Below are positions 34,115-42,784 of a stretch of 53,540 nt of DNA, one piece after another. The DNA is from an uncultured Bacteroidia bacterium (GTDB lineage: Bacteria; Bacteroidota; Bacteroidia; Bacteroidales; CAJPTX01). The notes beneath the pieces are model-generated. The model was not told the DNA's origin, ran no database searches, and was given only the letters and a program-made list of their open reading frames with translations. Each line of letters begins with the position of its first letter. The stretch's first letter is position 1. The stretch spans positions 1 to 53,540 of the forward strand of contig CALHSW010000024.1 in the NCBI GenBank assembly GCA_938038735.1, in the 5' to 3' direction. The position numbers and the translations under genes were made by a program.

Positions 34115-34759
34115 ATGAAAGGTTACAGGAAAAGTATTTTTTTAGCATTGGGGCTACTAGTTTTTGCCGCGGCGGCATGCGAAAAGCCAGAACAGGACTC
34201 TAAAACAGACCAGGACTCCAAGCCGGAGCAGAAAAAGGGGCAACTCTCGCTAAAAACCAACGAGCTAGACGTTAAATCGTGGGACAAATGGATTTACTTC
34301 AGCCTTAAGGACAACAAGGTGGTAGAGGTGGCCGATCCTCAAAACGACAAGAGCTGGGATTTAGGCTTCCACCTCTTCGACTTAAAAACCAATGGGGGCG
34401 AGTCAACCAGCTGCGGTGCTAAGGGGGCTGCGGCTAAGACAGAGTACACAGAGATTAATGAGGGTATCAAGGTAGATGGGGTAGAATGGGTGACCGATGT
34501 GAAGGGCATAGGTGTTCTTTGGGACATGATGGGGTCTAAAGATAAAAACGAACCCATAAACACAAGCCTTACCAACAACATTATAAAGATGGGCAAAGGC
34601 ATGCCCCCTTCTCTAGAGGCGAGCAAGCAGGTTTGGCTGATAAAGGATGCCGCGGGGAAGGTGGTTGCCTTTAGGGTGAAAAGTTTTGGTTATGAACCGG
34701 ATGCCGATGGAAACAAGCAGATGATGCTAAAGTTTGAATACTACTATCTCCCAGAGTAG
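34115..34759 (+). CDS. hmuY: HmuY-family haemophore lipoprotein
   Basis: A 214-residue lipoprotein: signal ending VFAAAAC (Cys near residue 22), then a charged, repeat-like linker (EQDSKTDQDSKPEQKK). The beta-rich HmuY domain has conserved features: KWIYFSLKD, KSWDLGFHLFDLKTNGG and QVWLIKDAAGKVVAFRV near the end. HmuY takes haem from host haemoproteins and passes it to HmuR. Unlike Porphyromonas gingivalis HmuY, which uses two histidines, this protein has only one histidine (GFHLFD). It has methionines in the DMMG and KMGKGMPPS region, so methionine ligation as in related haemophores is likely. HmuR follows 128 bases downstream. Confidence 0.88.
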   Translation: MKGYRKSIFLALGLLVFAAAACEKPEQDSKTDQDSKPEQKKGQLSLKTNELDVKSWDKWIYFSLKDNKVVEVADPQNDKSWDLGFHLFDLKTNGGESTSCGAKGAAAKTEYTEINEGIKVDGVEWVTDVKGIGVLWDMMGSKDKNEPINTSLTNNIIKMGKGMPPSLEASKQVWLIKDAAGKVVAFRVKSFGYEPDADGNKQMMLKFEYYYLPE

Positions 34760-34793
34760 GTCATAGGAGTCACTTTAGTTCTATTCTATTGTT

Positions 34794-34860
34794 GCCCCAT
34801 GGCATGCGGGTAGCCCACGTCCTAAATCGGGGCGAGGGAGCCGGATGCCGTGGGGCTTCC
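34794..34860 (+). promoter_or_regulatory. Intercistronic hairpin between hmuY and hmuR
   Basis: Arms 34794-34805 and 34845-34856 pair over 12 bases (one G-U) around a 39-base loop and are followed by TTCCTTTT. It can act as a partial terminator, giving more hmuY than hmuR message. It also masks the ATG at 34845, which argues for the downstream hmuR start. Confidence 0.6.
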
Positions 34861-34886
34861 TTTTACAAATAAAACATGTAGAGAAA

Positions 34887-36917
34887 ATGGAGTTTATGCA
34901 GAAAACAAATCCTTTCGCCATATTCCGTGCCCTTCGCCACGTGGCTTTGCTTGGCGGAACCCTCTTTTTTGCTGCGGGGGGGACAATGGCACAAGCAACA
35001 ACAGATACAACGGCTGCGGGGCAAATGCCCCCCTTTGACAGCAGCATGATGCGGGAGGAGCGTATTGACCAAGTGGTGATAACGGGCACCCGTACGCCGA
35101 GGGTCCTTAAAAATGTCCCCGCGCTCACGCGGGTCGTGACAAGGCATGAAATAGAGGCCATCAATCCTCGTTCCATCGATGACCTTCTGCTCACCGCGAT
35201 ACCCGGTATCGAATATTACGAACACGGCGGCCAAAAACGAATGTCCATTCAGGGTCTCGGGGCTGATTACTACCTCTTCCTCCTAGATGGAGAGCGTCTC
35301 TGCATGGAGGGGAGCGATGCCGTGGACTTCCAACGAATCAACATGGCGAACATTGAGCGGATAGAGTATATATCGGGGTCAGGCTCAGCACTCTACGGCT
35401 CTAATTCCATAGGGGGAATAATCAACATCATCACGCGCGACCGTTCAAAGCCAGCCGAGGCGTTGTACCATGGGAGCTACTACTCTTACGGCCAGCAGCA
35501 GCATTCGCTCCACCTCGGGTTTAAGGGCCACGGCCTTACCTCGTCTACCGATGGCGCATTCGGACGGCTTCAAGATTACGATATTCCCAATGGGGTGGAT
35601 GCGGACGGAGCACCCACAACGGCCGTAGTGCCAGGCATGATGTCGTGGAACGTTTCCCAAAGGCTGGGGTGGCGCTCCCCCGAAAACCGTTGGCGGGTAT
35701 CGTCTAGCGGAGGGTACAGCAGTCGGCTACAGAACGAGAGTAAATATATGAAGAACCGCTACCAAAGCTACCAGGCCGGGGCCAATGCCGCCTACCAGAT
35801 TCTCCCCGACCATAGCCTTGAGCTGAATTACCATCTTGATGGCTACACGCGCGCCGAGATGTATGACAAAAAGGGAACCGTTAAGCGCTTTCCAATATTC
35901 AATCACGCCATGCATACAGGGAGGGTGCAGTATAATTGGGAACCCTCTCGATCCATTTTACCCAAGGTGAACGCCGGCTACGAATTCCTCTTTGAACAGC
36001 TTGAAAGCGACCGTTTCCGAAAGGGACAGAAGCCCCACCACACCACGAGCAACACCCTCTACGCCCAGTGCGATTGGCACCCCTTGGCCTGGCTCGCCAT
36101 GACAGCTGGCGTGCGGCTTGATATCCATTCTCGCTACGGAGCGCATGCGTCCCCTCGTCTCTCCCTGCTTTTTAAATTCTTGGGATACCAACTCCGCGCA
36201 GCGTACACGCAGGGATTTCGATCGCCCAACCTCAAGGAGCTTTACCAGGACTGGGACCATCAGGGCATGTTTTTTATCAAGGGCAACACGGAGCTAAAGC
36301 CCGAGGTGAGCCATATGTTTATTCTAGCACCAGAATACGCCAGCCCCAACGTCAACGTAACCTTGAGCGGCTCGTACTCTATCATCACCAACCGAATATT
36401 CCTCAGCCCCGCACAGGACGATGCTGGGCGGCAGCTTATGCTCTTCACCAATGGCAAGGAGAGAAGCCAACTTTTCACGCTATGCGCGGGGCTGCGGCTC
36501 AAGCTGGGGGGAGGATTCACGGAGAGCTTGAATTATGCCTATTTGAACGACATGGAGTTCGATTACGACACGGAGGGGCGCAGGGTGAGCCTCACAGCCA
36601 CTCGGCCGCACAATTTCTCCGCTACCACCACCTACTCCCGCACGTTCAACGATTACCGGCTCGCCATCGAATTCTCGGGCCGCTACCTGAGTGCAGTTGA
36701 CTTGGGGGTTATAGATTACCAAAACAAGACGCTACGCATGGTGCGCTATGATGGATACGCGCTCTTTAAAGCGGGACTCTCGCACTGGTGGAAAAACTAT
36801 ATAGGCGTAACGTTTGGCATTGACAATCTTTTTGACTACAAGGCGGATAGGGTGTCAATAGTGAATACGCTGTCGCCGGGAAGGAACTACTACGTCTCGC
36901 TTTCCCTGCGCTACTAG
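34887..36917 (+). CDS. hmuR: HmuR-like TonB-dependent haem receptor
   Basis: A 676-residue outer-membrane receptor. The signal peptide ends near GGTMAQA. The TonB box region is IDQVVITGTRTPR (residues about 53-65), the plug domain runs through SIQGLGADYYLFLLDGERL and ERIEYISGSGSALYGSNSIGGIINIITRD, and a 22-strand barrel ends in NYYVSLSLRY. FRSPNLKELY and NTELKPEVSHMF are the barrel motifs of haem/vitamin receptors. It imports haem delivered by HmuY using TonB energy. An upstream ATG at 34845 lies inside a hairpin stem and would delay the signal peptide, so 34887 (or 34896) is preferred. Confidence 0.9.
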   Translation: MEFMQKTNPFAIFRALRHVALLGGTLFFAAGGTMAQATTDTTAAGQMPPFDSSMMREERIDQVVITGTRTPRVLKNVPALTRVVTRHEIEAINPRSIDDLLLTAIPGIEYYEHGGQKRMSIQGLGADYYLFLLDGERLCMEGSDAVDFQRINMANIERIEYISGSGSALYGSNSIGGIINIITRDRSKPAEALYHGSYYSYGQQQHSLHLGFKGHGLTSSTDGAFGRLQDYDIPNGVDADGAPTTAVVPGMMSWNVSQRLGWRSPENRWRVSSSGGYSSRLQNESKYMKNRYQSYQAGANAAYQILPDHSLELNYHLDGYTRAEMYDKKGTVKRFPIFNHAMHTGRVQYNWEPSRSILPKVNAGYEFLFEQLESDRFRKGQKPHHTTSNTLYAQCDWHPLAWLAMTAGVRLDIHSRYGAHASPRLSLLFKFLGYQLRAAYTQGFRSPNLKELYQDWDHQGMFFIKGNTELKPEVSHMFILAPEYASPNVNVTLSGSYSIITNRIFLSPAQDDAGRQLMLFTNGKERSQLFTLCAGLRLKLGGGFTESLNYAYLNDMEFDYDTEGRRVSLTATRPHNFSATTTYSRTFNDYRLAIEFSGRYLSAVDLGVIDYQNKTLRMVRYDGYALFKAGLSHWWKNYIGVTFGIDNLFDYKADRVSIVNTLSPGRNYYVSLSLRY

Positions 36918-37562
36918 GAACGGCTACAAAGAGAACACTGAATTCTAAAGCATAGGCACATAGCAAATCAAGTGTACCATTGTGTACACGGATGGGGAAA
37001 CGTCAATTTCATTAATAGGGAAAAGGATTCTAATAGGCTAGCCCCTCCCCTTGCGTATTGAATACCTTCACATATAGCTCCATTTAGTAGAGGCGACCTG
37101 CCCGCGCGAAACAGGTAAAAGCTGTTTGCGGGCAGGTCGCCTCCGCCTGTTAAGAGAAGACTTTTTGCACCTCCTTAATGGAGAAAAACTGAAGAAACCA
37201 CCTCGTCAAACTATTCTAAATGAACGTTTTACTAATATGATACACAATTTTCCAGCCCTATCCATCCCTTTTTGGGCGAAATGGCTTTCCTTTGTAATGC
37301 ACCGTTAAAGAGGGGGAGAAACGAAAAGGGATTGCAACGCGATGCTAGCATCGGCTATCCAATGGAAGCCTGATTCTGTAACGAATGATCTTTGAAAAAT
37401 TGCCGAGGGGAAGAACAAAGACTTTAGGTGCGCAAATATAAAATTAACTGTCGTACTCAGCAGTTGATTACAAAAGCTATCCTTTTTTAACATTACCTAG
37501 AGCTTAATTCTGCCCCCTTTTGACAGGAGGCACCCTCGGCAAAACTATCTTCTATGTAAAAG
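36918..37562. other. Intergenic region between hmuR and comEC
   Basis: About 650 bases between convergent genes with no credible coding sequence. It contains the large hairpin at 37091-37142 and leads into the terminator at 37558-37600. A pair of 60-codon open frames here have no family features. Confidence 0.5.
37091..37142. repeat. Long GC-rich inverted repeat
   Basis: AGGCGACCTGCCCGC...AAACAG pairs with CTGTTTGCGGGCAGGTCGCCT: about 21 pairs with a 3-base bulge around a GTAAAA loop. There is no T-run. It lies 174 bases after hmuR. Confidence 0.7.
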
Positions 37563-37600
37563 GTTCCGCTGCTCTTCGCATGGAGTGACGGAACTTTTTT
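37558..37600. terminator. Bidirectional terminator after comEC
   Basis: AAAAGGTTCCG (37558-37568) pairs with CGGAACTTTTT (37589-37599), one G-U included, with a 20-base loop and T/A runs on both outer sides. It is about 45 bases past the comEC stop on the minus strand. Confidence 0.7.
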
Positions 37601-37644
37601 ATTTCTGGAACAATGCAGCGTGGCAAGTTTATACAGGCAAGCCG

Positions 37645-39309
37645 TTAAGTGGGAATCGCAATGAGCACACTAAAAATGATGGCAGCTGCAAGTAGAGCTG
37701 AAAAAATAGCAAAGAACCATCTTTTCCGGTAGATCGCGAAGAGAGCCAACGCTACGATTGCGAGAGAACCCAAGACAATAGTGGGTAAAGGGCGGTTGAT
37801 GTTGGACAGGAAGGCGGGGTTGAGTTGCGTGGCAGCATGGCTGATGTAGACGAGTCCCTTTCCCGCCCACTGGAGCGGGAAAGCGATAATGCGGGCAAGG
37901 AGCGACCCCATGGGCAGAACCGCCACAAGGAGTCCCCCAACGAGTATGGGGAAGGCAAGGAGCGAGGCCGGCACGCTCGCAAGGATACCAATGAGGGGGA
38001 GCGATTTAAAGGCAACAAGGAGGAGCGGTGCGGTGGCTAGTTGCGCGCTGATGGAGAGGAAAAAGAGATTGCACAACCCACGCCAACCCCTCGCCCTCAC
38101 AGGAAAAATCTCGTTGAGTAGGGGCATGAAAATGGCGATGCCCGCAACGGCAAGGAACGATAGGTAGAACCCAATGTCGTAAGGCGCAGAGGGTTGCGCT
38201 AGGAGAACCACGGCGAGCGATATGAAAAAGGTTTCCAACCGCGTGATGTAAACACGCATGACAAGCGACAGAGCGTAGACGGTGGCAATCGTGGAAGCCC
38301 TAACAATAGGTGGCGCAAACCCGCAGAAAGCAGCGTAAAGCCATACGGCGATGGCGGGGGTAAGATACCGCAGAGCGGCGGAAAGCTGCGAGCGGATGAT
38401 GATGGGTTTTGCGAGGAGCTGAAAAATCCAAAACACAATGCCAACATGGAACCCCGAAATGGCCAAGATATGGGCGAGTCCACTGCTTCGGAAGTTACGA
38501 TTGATGTCGGCGGATAGCTCCGTACGTTCGCCAAAGGTCATAGCCGTGATGGGCCCAATCTCCGGCTGACCGATACCAACAGCCTTCATCTTGTCGATGA
38601 TTATACCGTGCATGCGCAGTGCCCTGTATCGGGAAGCATCGTTAGAGACATTGAGGGGCAGAAGCGACAGAGCAGAGGCAAACGCAGACCCCGCAATCCC
38701 ATGGGTGCGAGCCCAAAAGGGAAAGGAAAACAGCGACACCGTATCGGTGGCCTCAAAGGGGATGATGGGTTGCGCAAGGAGCAAAATATCTCCGGGGCGT
38801 AAGGCTGCAGAGGCGGAGTCAAGGGCATCGATGTAGAGTATTGCCTTGGTACTCCAATGCACAGGGGTGCTGCCCCTTTGGCAAAAGAGAAGCGTCTTGA
38901 TTTGGTATTTATAGTTTCTCGCAGTACCTTTTGGGAGCGAGGCGATTTCGACAATCCAAGCGCTGCTGTCGTTCTGCGATGGCGGAAGCGCACTGTTCGG
39001 GAGTCGCGGATTATGCCACAGCCACCCCGTGAGGGAAGTGACGAGGAGTACCGCAAAGCTCAACGCCCAGCGGTGGAGGTGCGGAGCATTTTTCCAAAGG
39101 GAAATGCTAGTGAGAAGGACGAAACCGATGCTCAACGCCAGTAGTTGACCTATCGTGATGGGCGGTGGCAATACCGCGGAAAGAAGGCATCCCAGCGAAA
39201 GACCAATGGCAACAATGAGAACTATAGGATGGGCGCGGGGCGAAAGGGCACGCACCGAACGTTCAACTTGTCGCTGTAGCTTTGTGGATGGGTTCTTAAC
39301 GTGCAGCAT
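37645..39309 (-). CDS. comEC: ComEC/Rec2 DNA-uptake channel protein
   Basis: A 554-residue inner-membrane protein. Two to three N-terminal helices come first, then a periplasmic OB-like region (ALRPGDILLLAQPIIPFEATD, near residues 180-200). The competence domain follows, with the signature AMTFGERTELSADINRNFRSSGLAHILAISGFHVGI (split here around residues 268-302) and many helices to the C-terminus. It imports single-stranded DNA in natural transformation. The C-terminal metallo-beta-lactamase-like domain of long ComEC proteins is absent, as is common in Bacteroidota. The ATG at 39309 is chosen: an in-frame TTG at 39369 lies in a likely promoter region. Confidence 0.92.
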   Translation of the reverse strand: MLHVKNPSTKLQRQVERSVRALSPRAHPIVLIVAIGLSLGCLLSAVLPPPITIGQLLALSIGFVLLTSISLWKNAPHLHRWALSFAVLLVTSLTGWLWHNPRLPNSALPPSQNDSSAWIVEIASLPKGTARNYKYQIKTLLFCQRGSTPVHWSTKAILYIDALDSASAALRPGDILLLAQPIIPFEATDTVSLFSFPFWARTHGIAGSAFASALSLLPLNVSNDASRYRALRMHGIIIDKMKAVGIGQPEIGPITAMTFGERTELSADINRNFRSSGLAHILAISGFHVGIVFWIFQLLAKPIIIRSQLSAALRYLTPAIAVWLYAAFCGFAPPIVRASTIATVYALSLVMRVYITRLETFFISLAVVLLAQPSAPYDIGFYLSFLAVAGIAIFMPLLNEIFPVRARGWRGLCNLFFLSISAQLATAPLLLVAFKSLPLIGILASVPASLLAFPILVGGLLVAVLPMGSLLARIIAFPLQWAGKGLVYISHAATQLNPAFLSNINRPLPTIVLGSLAIVALALFAIYRKRWFFAIFSALLAAAIIFSVLIAIPT

Positions 39310-39512
39310 ACGAGCGGAGAAATCGGCTAGAGTACTCTCAGTAAAAGTGTTTAAAATCTTAGGGTGCAAAGTAACGAAAAGAAAAGTATACCCCCGGTTT
39401 GAAGACGATGTCGGTTTCGGTGTTCTTTAGAAACGAATTCAGGGAAGAACCCAGCGGTTTTGATGTAGAATATCTTTGTAAAGCGGAGTGCGTTCCGAGT
39501 GCTTTTTGTTCG

Positions 39513-39520
39513 TATCTTTG
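39513..39520 (+). promoter_or_regulatory. -7 box for the TPR/AraC regulator
   Basis: TATCTTTG, 33 bases before the ATG at 39554. A second TATCTTTG lies at 39471-39478, so there may be two start sites. Confidence 0.5.
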
Positions 39521-39553
39521 TGCAAGAAAAGTAGAAAGGGATAGTACCAAAAG

Positions 39554-41446
39554 ATGGCGATGGGGGCGACCGAGGGAGACCTCGATGCTTACAGGAAGGT
39601 AAACGTGGCGGGAGTAGGAAGCAGAGAGCGGAAGACTTCGGATGCGGGGCTGCACAGGCGTTTCGTTCGGAATATTCTTGAAAAGAGCATGCTCGCTGCA
39701 TTGGCGCTTTTGCTATGGACCGCGGGGGCATCCATAGGCGCAACGGCGCAGTGTCACCCACATAATGAGCAGCAAATCGACTCGCTTCGGAGCGTAGCCA
39801 ATGGCGCAGCGGATTGCAGCGCGCGGGTGGCAGCGTGGGAACATCTTTGCAATTGGTACTACATGGAGAACGACTCGGCCCTACTGCTCGCCTCGCTCCG
39901 GCATTACGAGTCGGAGGCGCAATCCTGTGGAGATGAAGAGAATTTTCTCTACGCACGGATGTGGCGGCTCGCGAGCTACTACAACTACTCCATGCGCGAC
40001 TCCTTTTTCATGGCAAGCGACTCGGCCCTACGCTTATTCTCAAAGTACGGCCATGACCGATTCCGATATGAAGTGTACCGATTACGGGTACAGTACTATC
40101 TTTTCAGCAATGAGTTCCACGATGCGCTACAGGAGGCGGAGCAAATCGTGCGTACAATACGGGACGAAGAGAGCAGCTACGGAATGGGCATGGGGCATTT
40201 CTGCCTGGGCTACGTGTTTCAGCTACAGTACGTATACGAAACCGCCGCAGCGCACTTCAGCAAGGCCCTGCACTATTTGAAGAAGGGAGAGAAACAAAAC
40301 CAAGAGCTCCGTTTGCATTGCTTCGAGCGATTGGCAGATTGCTACGCCAGCAGCGAAAACTATAGCGCGCTCGACTCCATCAATAGGCTGTGGCGACAGG
40401 AGTTCCTGGACGGCGGCGTGAACCCGCGTGATACGTCGGGGGATAACCCTTGGCAACTGGCACTTGAATCCTACTACATCTCGCGGGCGCATTACTGTCT
40501 AACGCAAGACAGCCTCCTATTGGCGCGAAGCTACCTCGACACGGCGGAACGTTTCGTGCTAGGTGTAATCGGCGGGGAGCTCTCGCTACTCATCGAGCAG
40601 GAGGAGTGGTACCGCAGGGCGGGGTACTACGACTCGGCCATGGCGATAAATAATCAGCTGCTGGCCATGAATAGCGATGGGGACGTGAGTCGCAGTCAGC
40701 TTGACCACATGCAGATGCACGCCAAGCTGCTATATGCCCAAGGGCACTATCAGCAGGCGGCAAGGCTTTACGACTCGTTGCTTACGGAGCGCAATGCCAT
40801 CTTCAAAGCCTCAACGGTGCAAGCGACGATGGAGGTGGCCTCCATCCTGGAACGTGAACGGACGCGGCGAACAGAGCTGAGAAACCGTTTGTACATGGTG
40901 ATAGCTGGCATCGTGGTGGCCTTCAGCTCCACGTTGGCCGTAGTATTCTTGTATCGGAGTAGAAAAACGCTCCATAGGAATAGACTCCTGGCCGAATGGG
41001 TGGAACGGCTGGCCATGTCGCATGACGCCATCGAGGCGCTACAGCAAAGGCAGGGGCTGCAGCAAGCGGCGGATAAGGAACAGGAACTGTATGAACGGCT
41101 CGAGGCGCTCATGCGGGAGCAGCACCCCTACCTTGATCCAAAGCTGAACCGAGAGTCGCTGGCACGAGAGCTTGGGTCAAATTCTACCTACCTTGCCAGT
41201 GCTATCAAAACCTTTGGGGGTGGAATGACCGTGGGCAATTACATCACGCACTGGCGCGTGGCCTTCGCGGTGCATTTGCTCCGTTCAAGCAACCTACGAG
41301 TTAGCGAAATCGCATCCCAAAGTGGATTCGTATCTCGGGCAACGATGAATCGTGCGTTCAGTGAATGCCTAGGTATGTCGCCCAGCGAATACAGGGAAAC
41401 GTTGCACAACCAAGAGACCGTAGAAACCGTAAAAGCCTCAGCATAA
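39554..41446 (+). CDS. TPR-sensor, membrane-anchored AraC-family regulator
   Basis: A 630-residue one-protein regulator of a type common in Bacteroidota. A signal-like hydrophobic stretch (MLAALALLLWTAGASIGATAQ, residues 46-66) is followed by a periplasmic region of tetratricopeptide repeats (for example GMGHFCLGYVFQLQYVYETA). A membrane helix comes next (VIAGIVVAFSSTLAVVFLYR, near residue 450), then a coiled segment and a C-terminal AraC DNA-binding domain (RESLARELGSNSTYLASAIK ... VSEIASQSGFVSRATMNRAFSECLG). It would couple an envelope signal to transcription. The signal peptide begins at an ATG at 39689, a possible alternative start. It is divergent from comEC; the target genes are unknown. 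Confidence 0.82.
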   Translation: MAMGATEGDLDAYRKVNVAGVGSRERKTSDAGLHRRFVRNILEKSMLAALALLLWTAGASIGATAQCHPHNEQQIDSLRSVANGAADCSARVAAWEHLCNWYYMENDSALLLASLRHYESEAQSCGDEENFLYARMWRLASYYNYSMRDSFFMASDSALRLFSKYGHDRFRYEVYRLRVQYYLFSNEFHDALQEAEQIVRTIRDEESSYGMGMGHFCLGYVFQLQYVYETAAAHFSKALHYLKKGEKQNQELRLHCFERLADCYASSENYSALDSINRLWRQEFLDGGVNPRDTSGDNPWQLALESYYISRAHYCLTQDSLLLARSYLDTAERFVLGVIGGELSLLIEQEEWYRRAGYYDSAMAINNQLLAMNSDGDVSRSQLDHMQMHAKLLYAQGHYQQAARLYDSLLTERNAIFKASTVQATMEVASILERERTRRTELRNRLYMVIAGIVVAFSSTLAVVFLYRSRKTLHRNRLLAEWVERLAMSHDAIEALQQRQGLQQAADKEQELYERLEALMREQHPYLDPKLNRESLARELGSNSTYLASAIKTFGGGMTVGNYITHWRVAFAVHLLRSSNLRVSEIASQSGFVSRATMNRAFSECLGMSPSEYRETLHNQETVETVKASA

Positions 41447-41464
41447 AGGTCTCCTAAGCCAATT

Positions 41465-41815
41465 TTATTGATTCTGCGGAACGCCCCTAAAGTAGAGCCA
41501 GGCCTCAACGCCGAAAAGCACCAGCAAGAATTTCATCTGGCGACCAAATCCAAACGCATTGAGCAGCGTCACCGTGGCGATGCAGATGATAAGGAGCATA
41601 CGTACCCTATCCTGCCGGCATTCGGGACGGCGAACCAGCTGGGCAATCCGATAGGCGGAGTATGGGAGTAGCGTCATGTAGCCCAGCACAGTCCCCACAC
41701 CATTTGACCACGCCATCACCAGGACGCTGATTATAGCACCTGCGCACGCCGCGAGCACCGCTTTGCGTTCTGGCTCACCGCACAAATACTTACCAAAATC
41801 TAGCCCCTCTTTCAT
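41465..41815 (-). CDS. Small membrane protein of unknown function
   Basis: A 116-residue protein with three to four hydrophobic segments (VLAACAGAIISVLVMAWSNG, VGTVLGYMTLLPYSAYRIAQ, RMLLIICIATVTLLNAFGFG, MKFLLVLFGVEAWLYFRGV) separated by short basic loops. I do not recognise the family. It begins 6 bases after the glutaminase gene and is the last member of the minus-strand hutI-glsA unit, so a role in amino-acid handling is possible but not supported by its sequence. Confidence 0.7.
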   Translation of the reverse strand: MKEGLDFGKYLCGEPERKAVLAACAGAIISVLVMAWSNGVGTVLGYMTLLPYSAYRIAQLVRRPECRQDRVRMLLIICIATVTLLNAFGFGRQMKFLLVLFGVEAWLYFRGVPQNQ

Positions 41816-41821
41816 ACGAAC

Positions 41822-42784
41822 CTAGAATATGGACAGCCGCGTCTGCGTGGTGAATTCCTCCAGAAAATCAATGCCCAATTCAGAGTTCCCCAACTCATTG
41901 AGCCCTGGCGACCACGTGGCGATGGCCAAATGGTCTGGGATTACCCCGACGATGCCGCCACCCACGCCGCTCTTTGCAGGGATGCCCACCCGGAAGGCAA
42001 AATCGCCCGCTTCGTTATAGAGCCCGCTGGTGAGCAGCAGCGCATTGGTGCGCTTCGTTTGGCTCGCCGTCATCACCGCCCCCCGCGTCAGCGGGTTTAT
42101 CCCGCGATTGGCTAGGAACTGCACCGCCTGCACGAGCTGCTCGCAGCTCATGGTGATGGAACACTGCATGAAGTAGAAATGCAAAAGGTCGGGCACCGCG
42201 TGCTGGATGTTGCCAAAACTCTTCATGAGGTACGCCAGCGATGCGTTGCGATTGCCGTATTCCAACTCCGAGCGGAACACCTCTTCGTCAAACCCTATCG
42301 AGTCATCGCCCGTAAGCTCATGCAGAAAGCGTAAGAGCTGCTGCATGGGGTCGTCATAGTCTGACATCAGCATGTCGGAAATCACCATCGCGCCCGCATT
42401 GATGAATGGATTCCTAGGGATACCCTTCTCCGCTTCCAGCTGGAATAGCGCGTTGAATGCCGCCCCCGATGGCTCTTTGCCCAAACGCCCCCAAATGGTT
42501 TCACCTCGCTGCGAGAACGCCATGGCAAAGGTAAACAGCTTGCTGACACTTTGGATGGAGAATCGCATCTGCCAATCGCCAAAGCCTATAGGCTCCTCGC
42601 CAAGTAGGTGCAGCGCCACGCCGAATCGCGTTGGCGGCACCTTGGCAAGCGCGGGGATATAGTCAGCCACCTTGCCGCGAACCCCCACGCGGGAGAACTG
42701 CGTATAGAGCGACCCTAGGATCTCCGTGAAGTCCGCAGCGCTGCAGCATGCGCTCTCAGCCCTTGCGCTACACCTCTTGCCCAT
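41822..42784 (-). CDS. glsA: Glutaminase (glutamine to glutamate and ammonia)
   Basis: A 320-residue serine-dependent glutaminase of the beta-lactamase-like fold. The catalytic SVSK motif is in FSIQSVSKLFTF (near residue 83). Other family features are NPFINAGAMV, GNRNASLAYLMKSFGNI, YFMQCSITMSCEQL and the C-terminal KSGVGGGIVGVIP. It hydrolyses L-glutamine in the cytoplasm. The ATG at 42784 overlaps the end of hutI by 17 bases, so the two are translationally coupled; an in-frame TTG at 42802 is less likely. The pairing converts both histidine- and glutamine-derived nitrogen to glutamate in an amino-acid-fermenting organism. Confidence 0.94.
   Translation of the reverse strand: MGKRCSARAESACCSAADFTEILGSLYTQFSRVGVRGKVADYIPALAKVPPTRFGVALHLLGEEPIGFGDWQMRFSIQSVSKLFTFAMAFSQRGETIWGRLGKEPSGAAFNALFQLEAEKGIPRNPFINAGAMVISDMLMSDYDDPMQQLLRFLHELTGDDSIGFDEEVFRSELEYGNRNASLAYLMKSFGNIQHAVPDLLHFYFMQCSITMSCEQLVQAVQFLANRGINPLTRGAVMTASQTKRTNALLLTSGLYNEAGDFAFRVGIPAKSGVGGGIVGVIPDHLAIATWSPGLNELGNSELGIDFLEEFTTQTRLSIF

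Noticed and set aside
37126..37493. Two 60-codon frames between hmuR and comEC
   Set aside because: One overlaps a long hairpin, and neither has a ribosome site or recognisable features.
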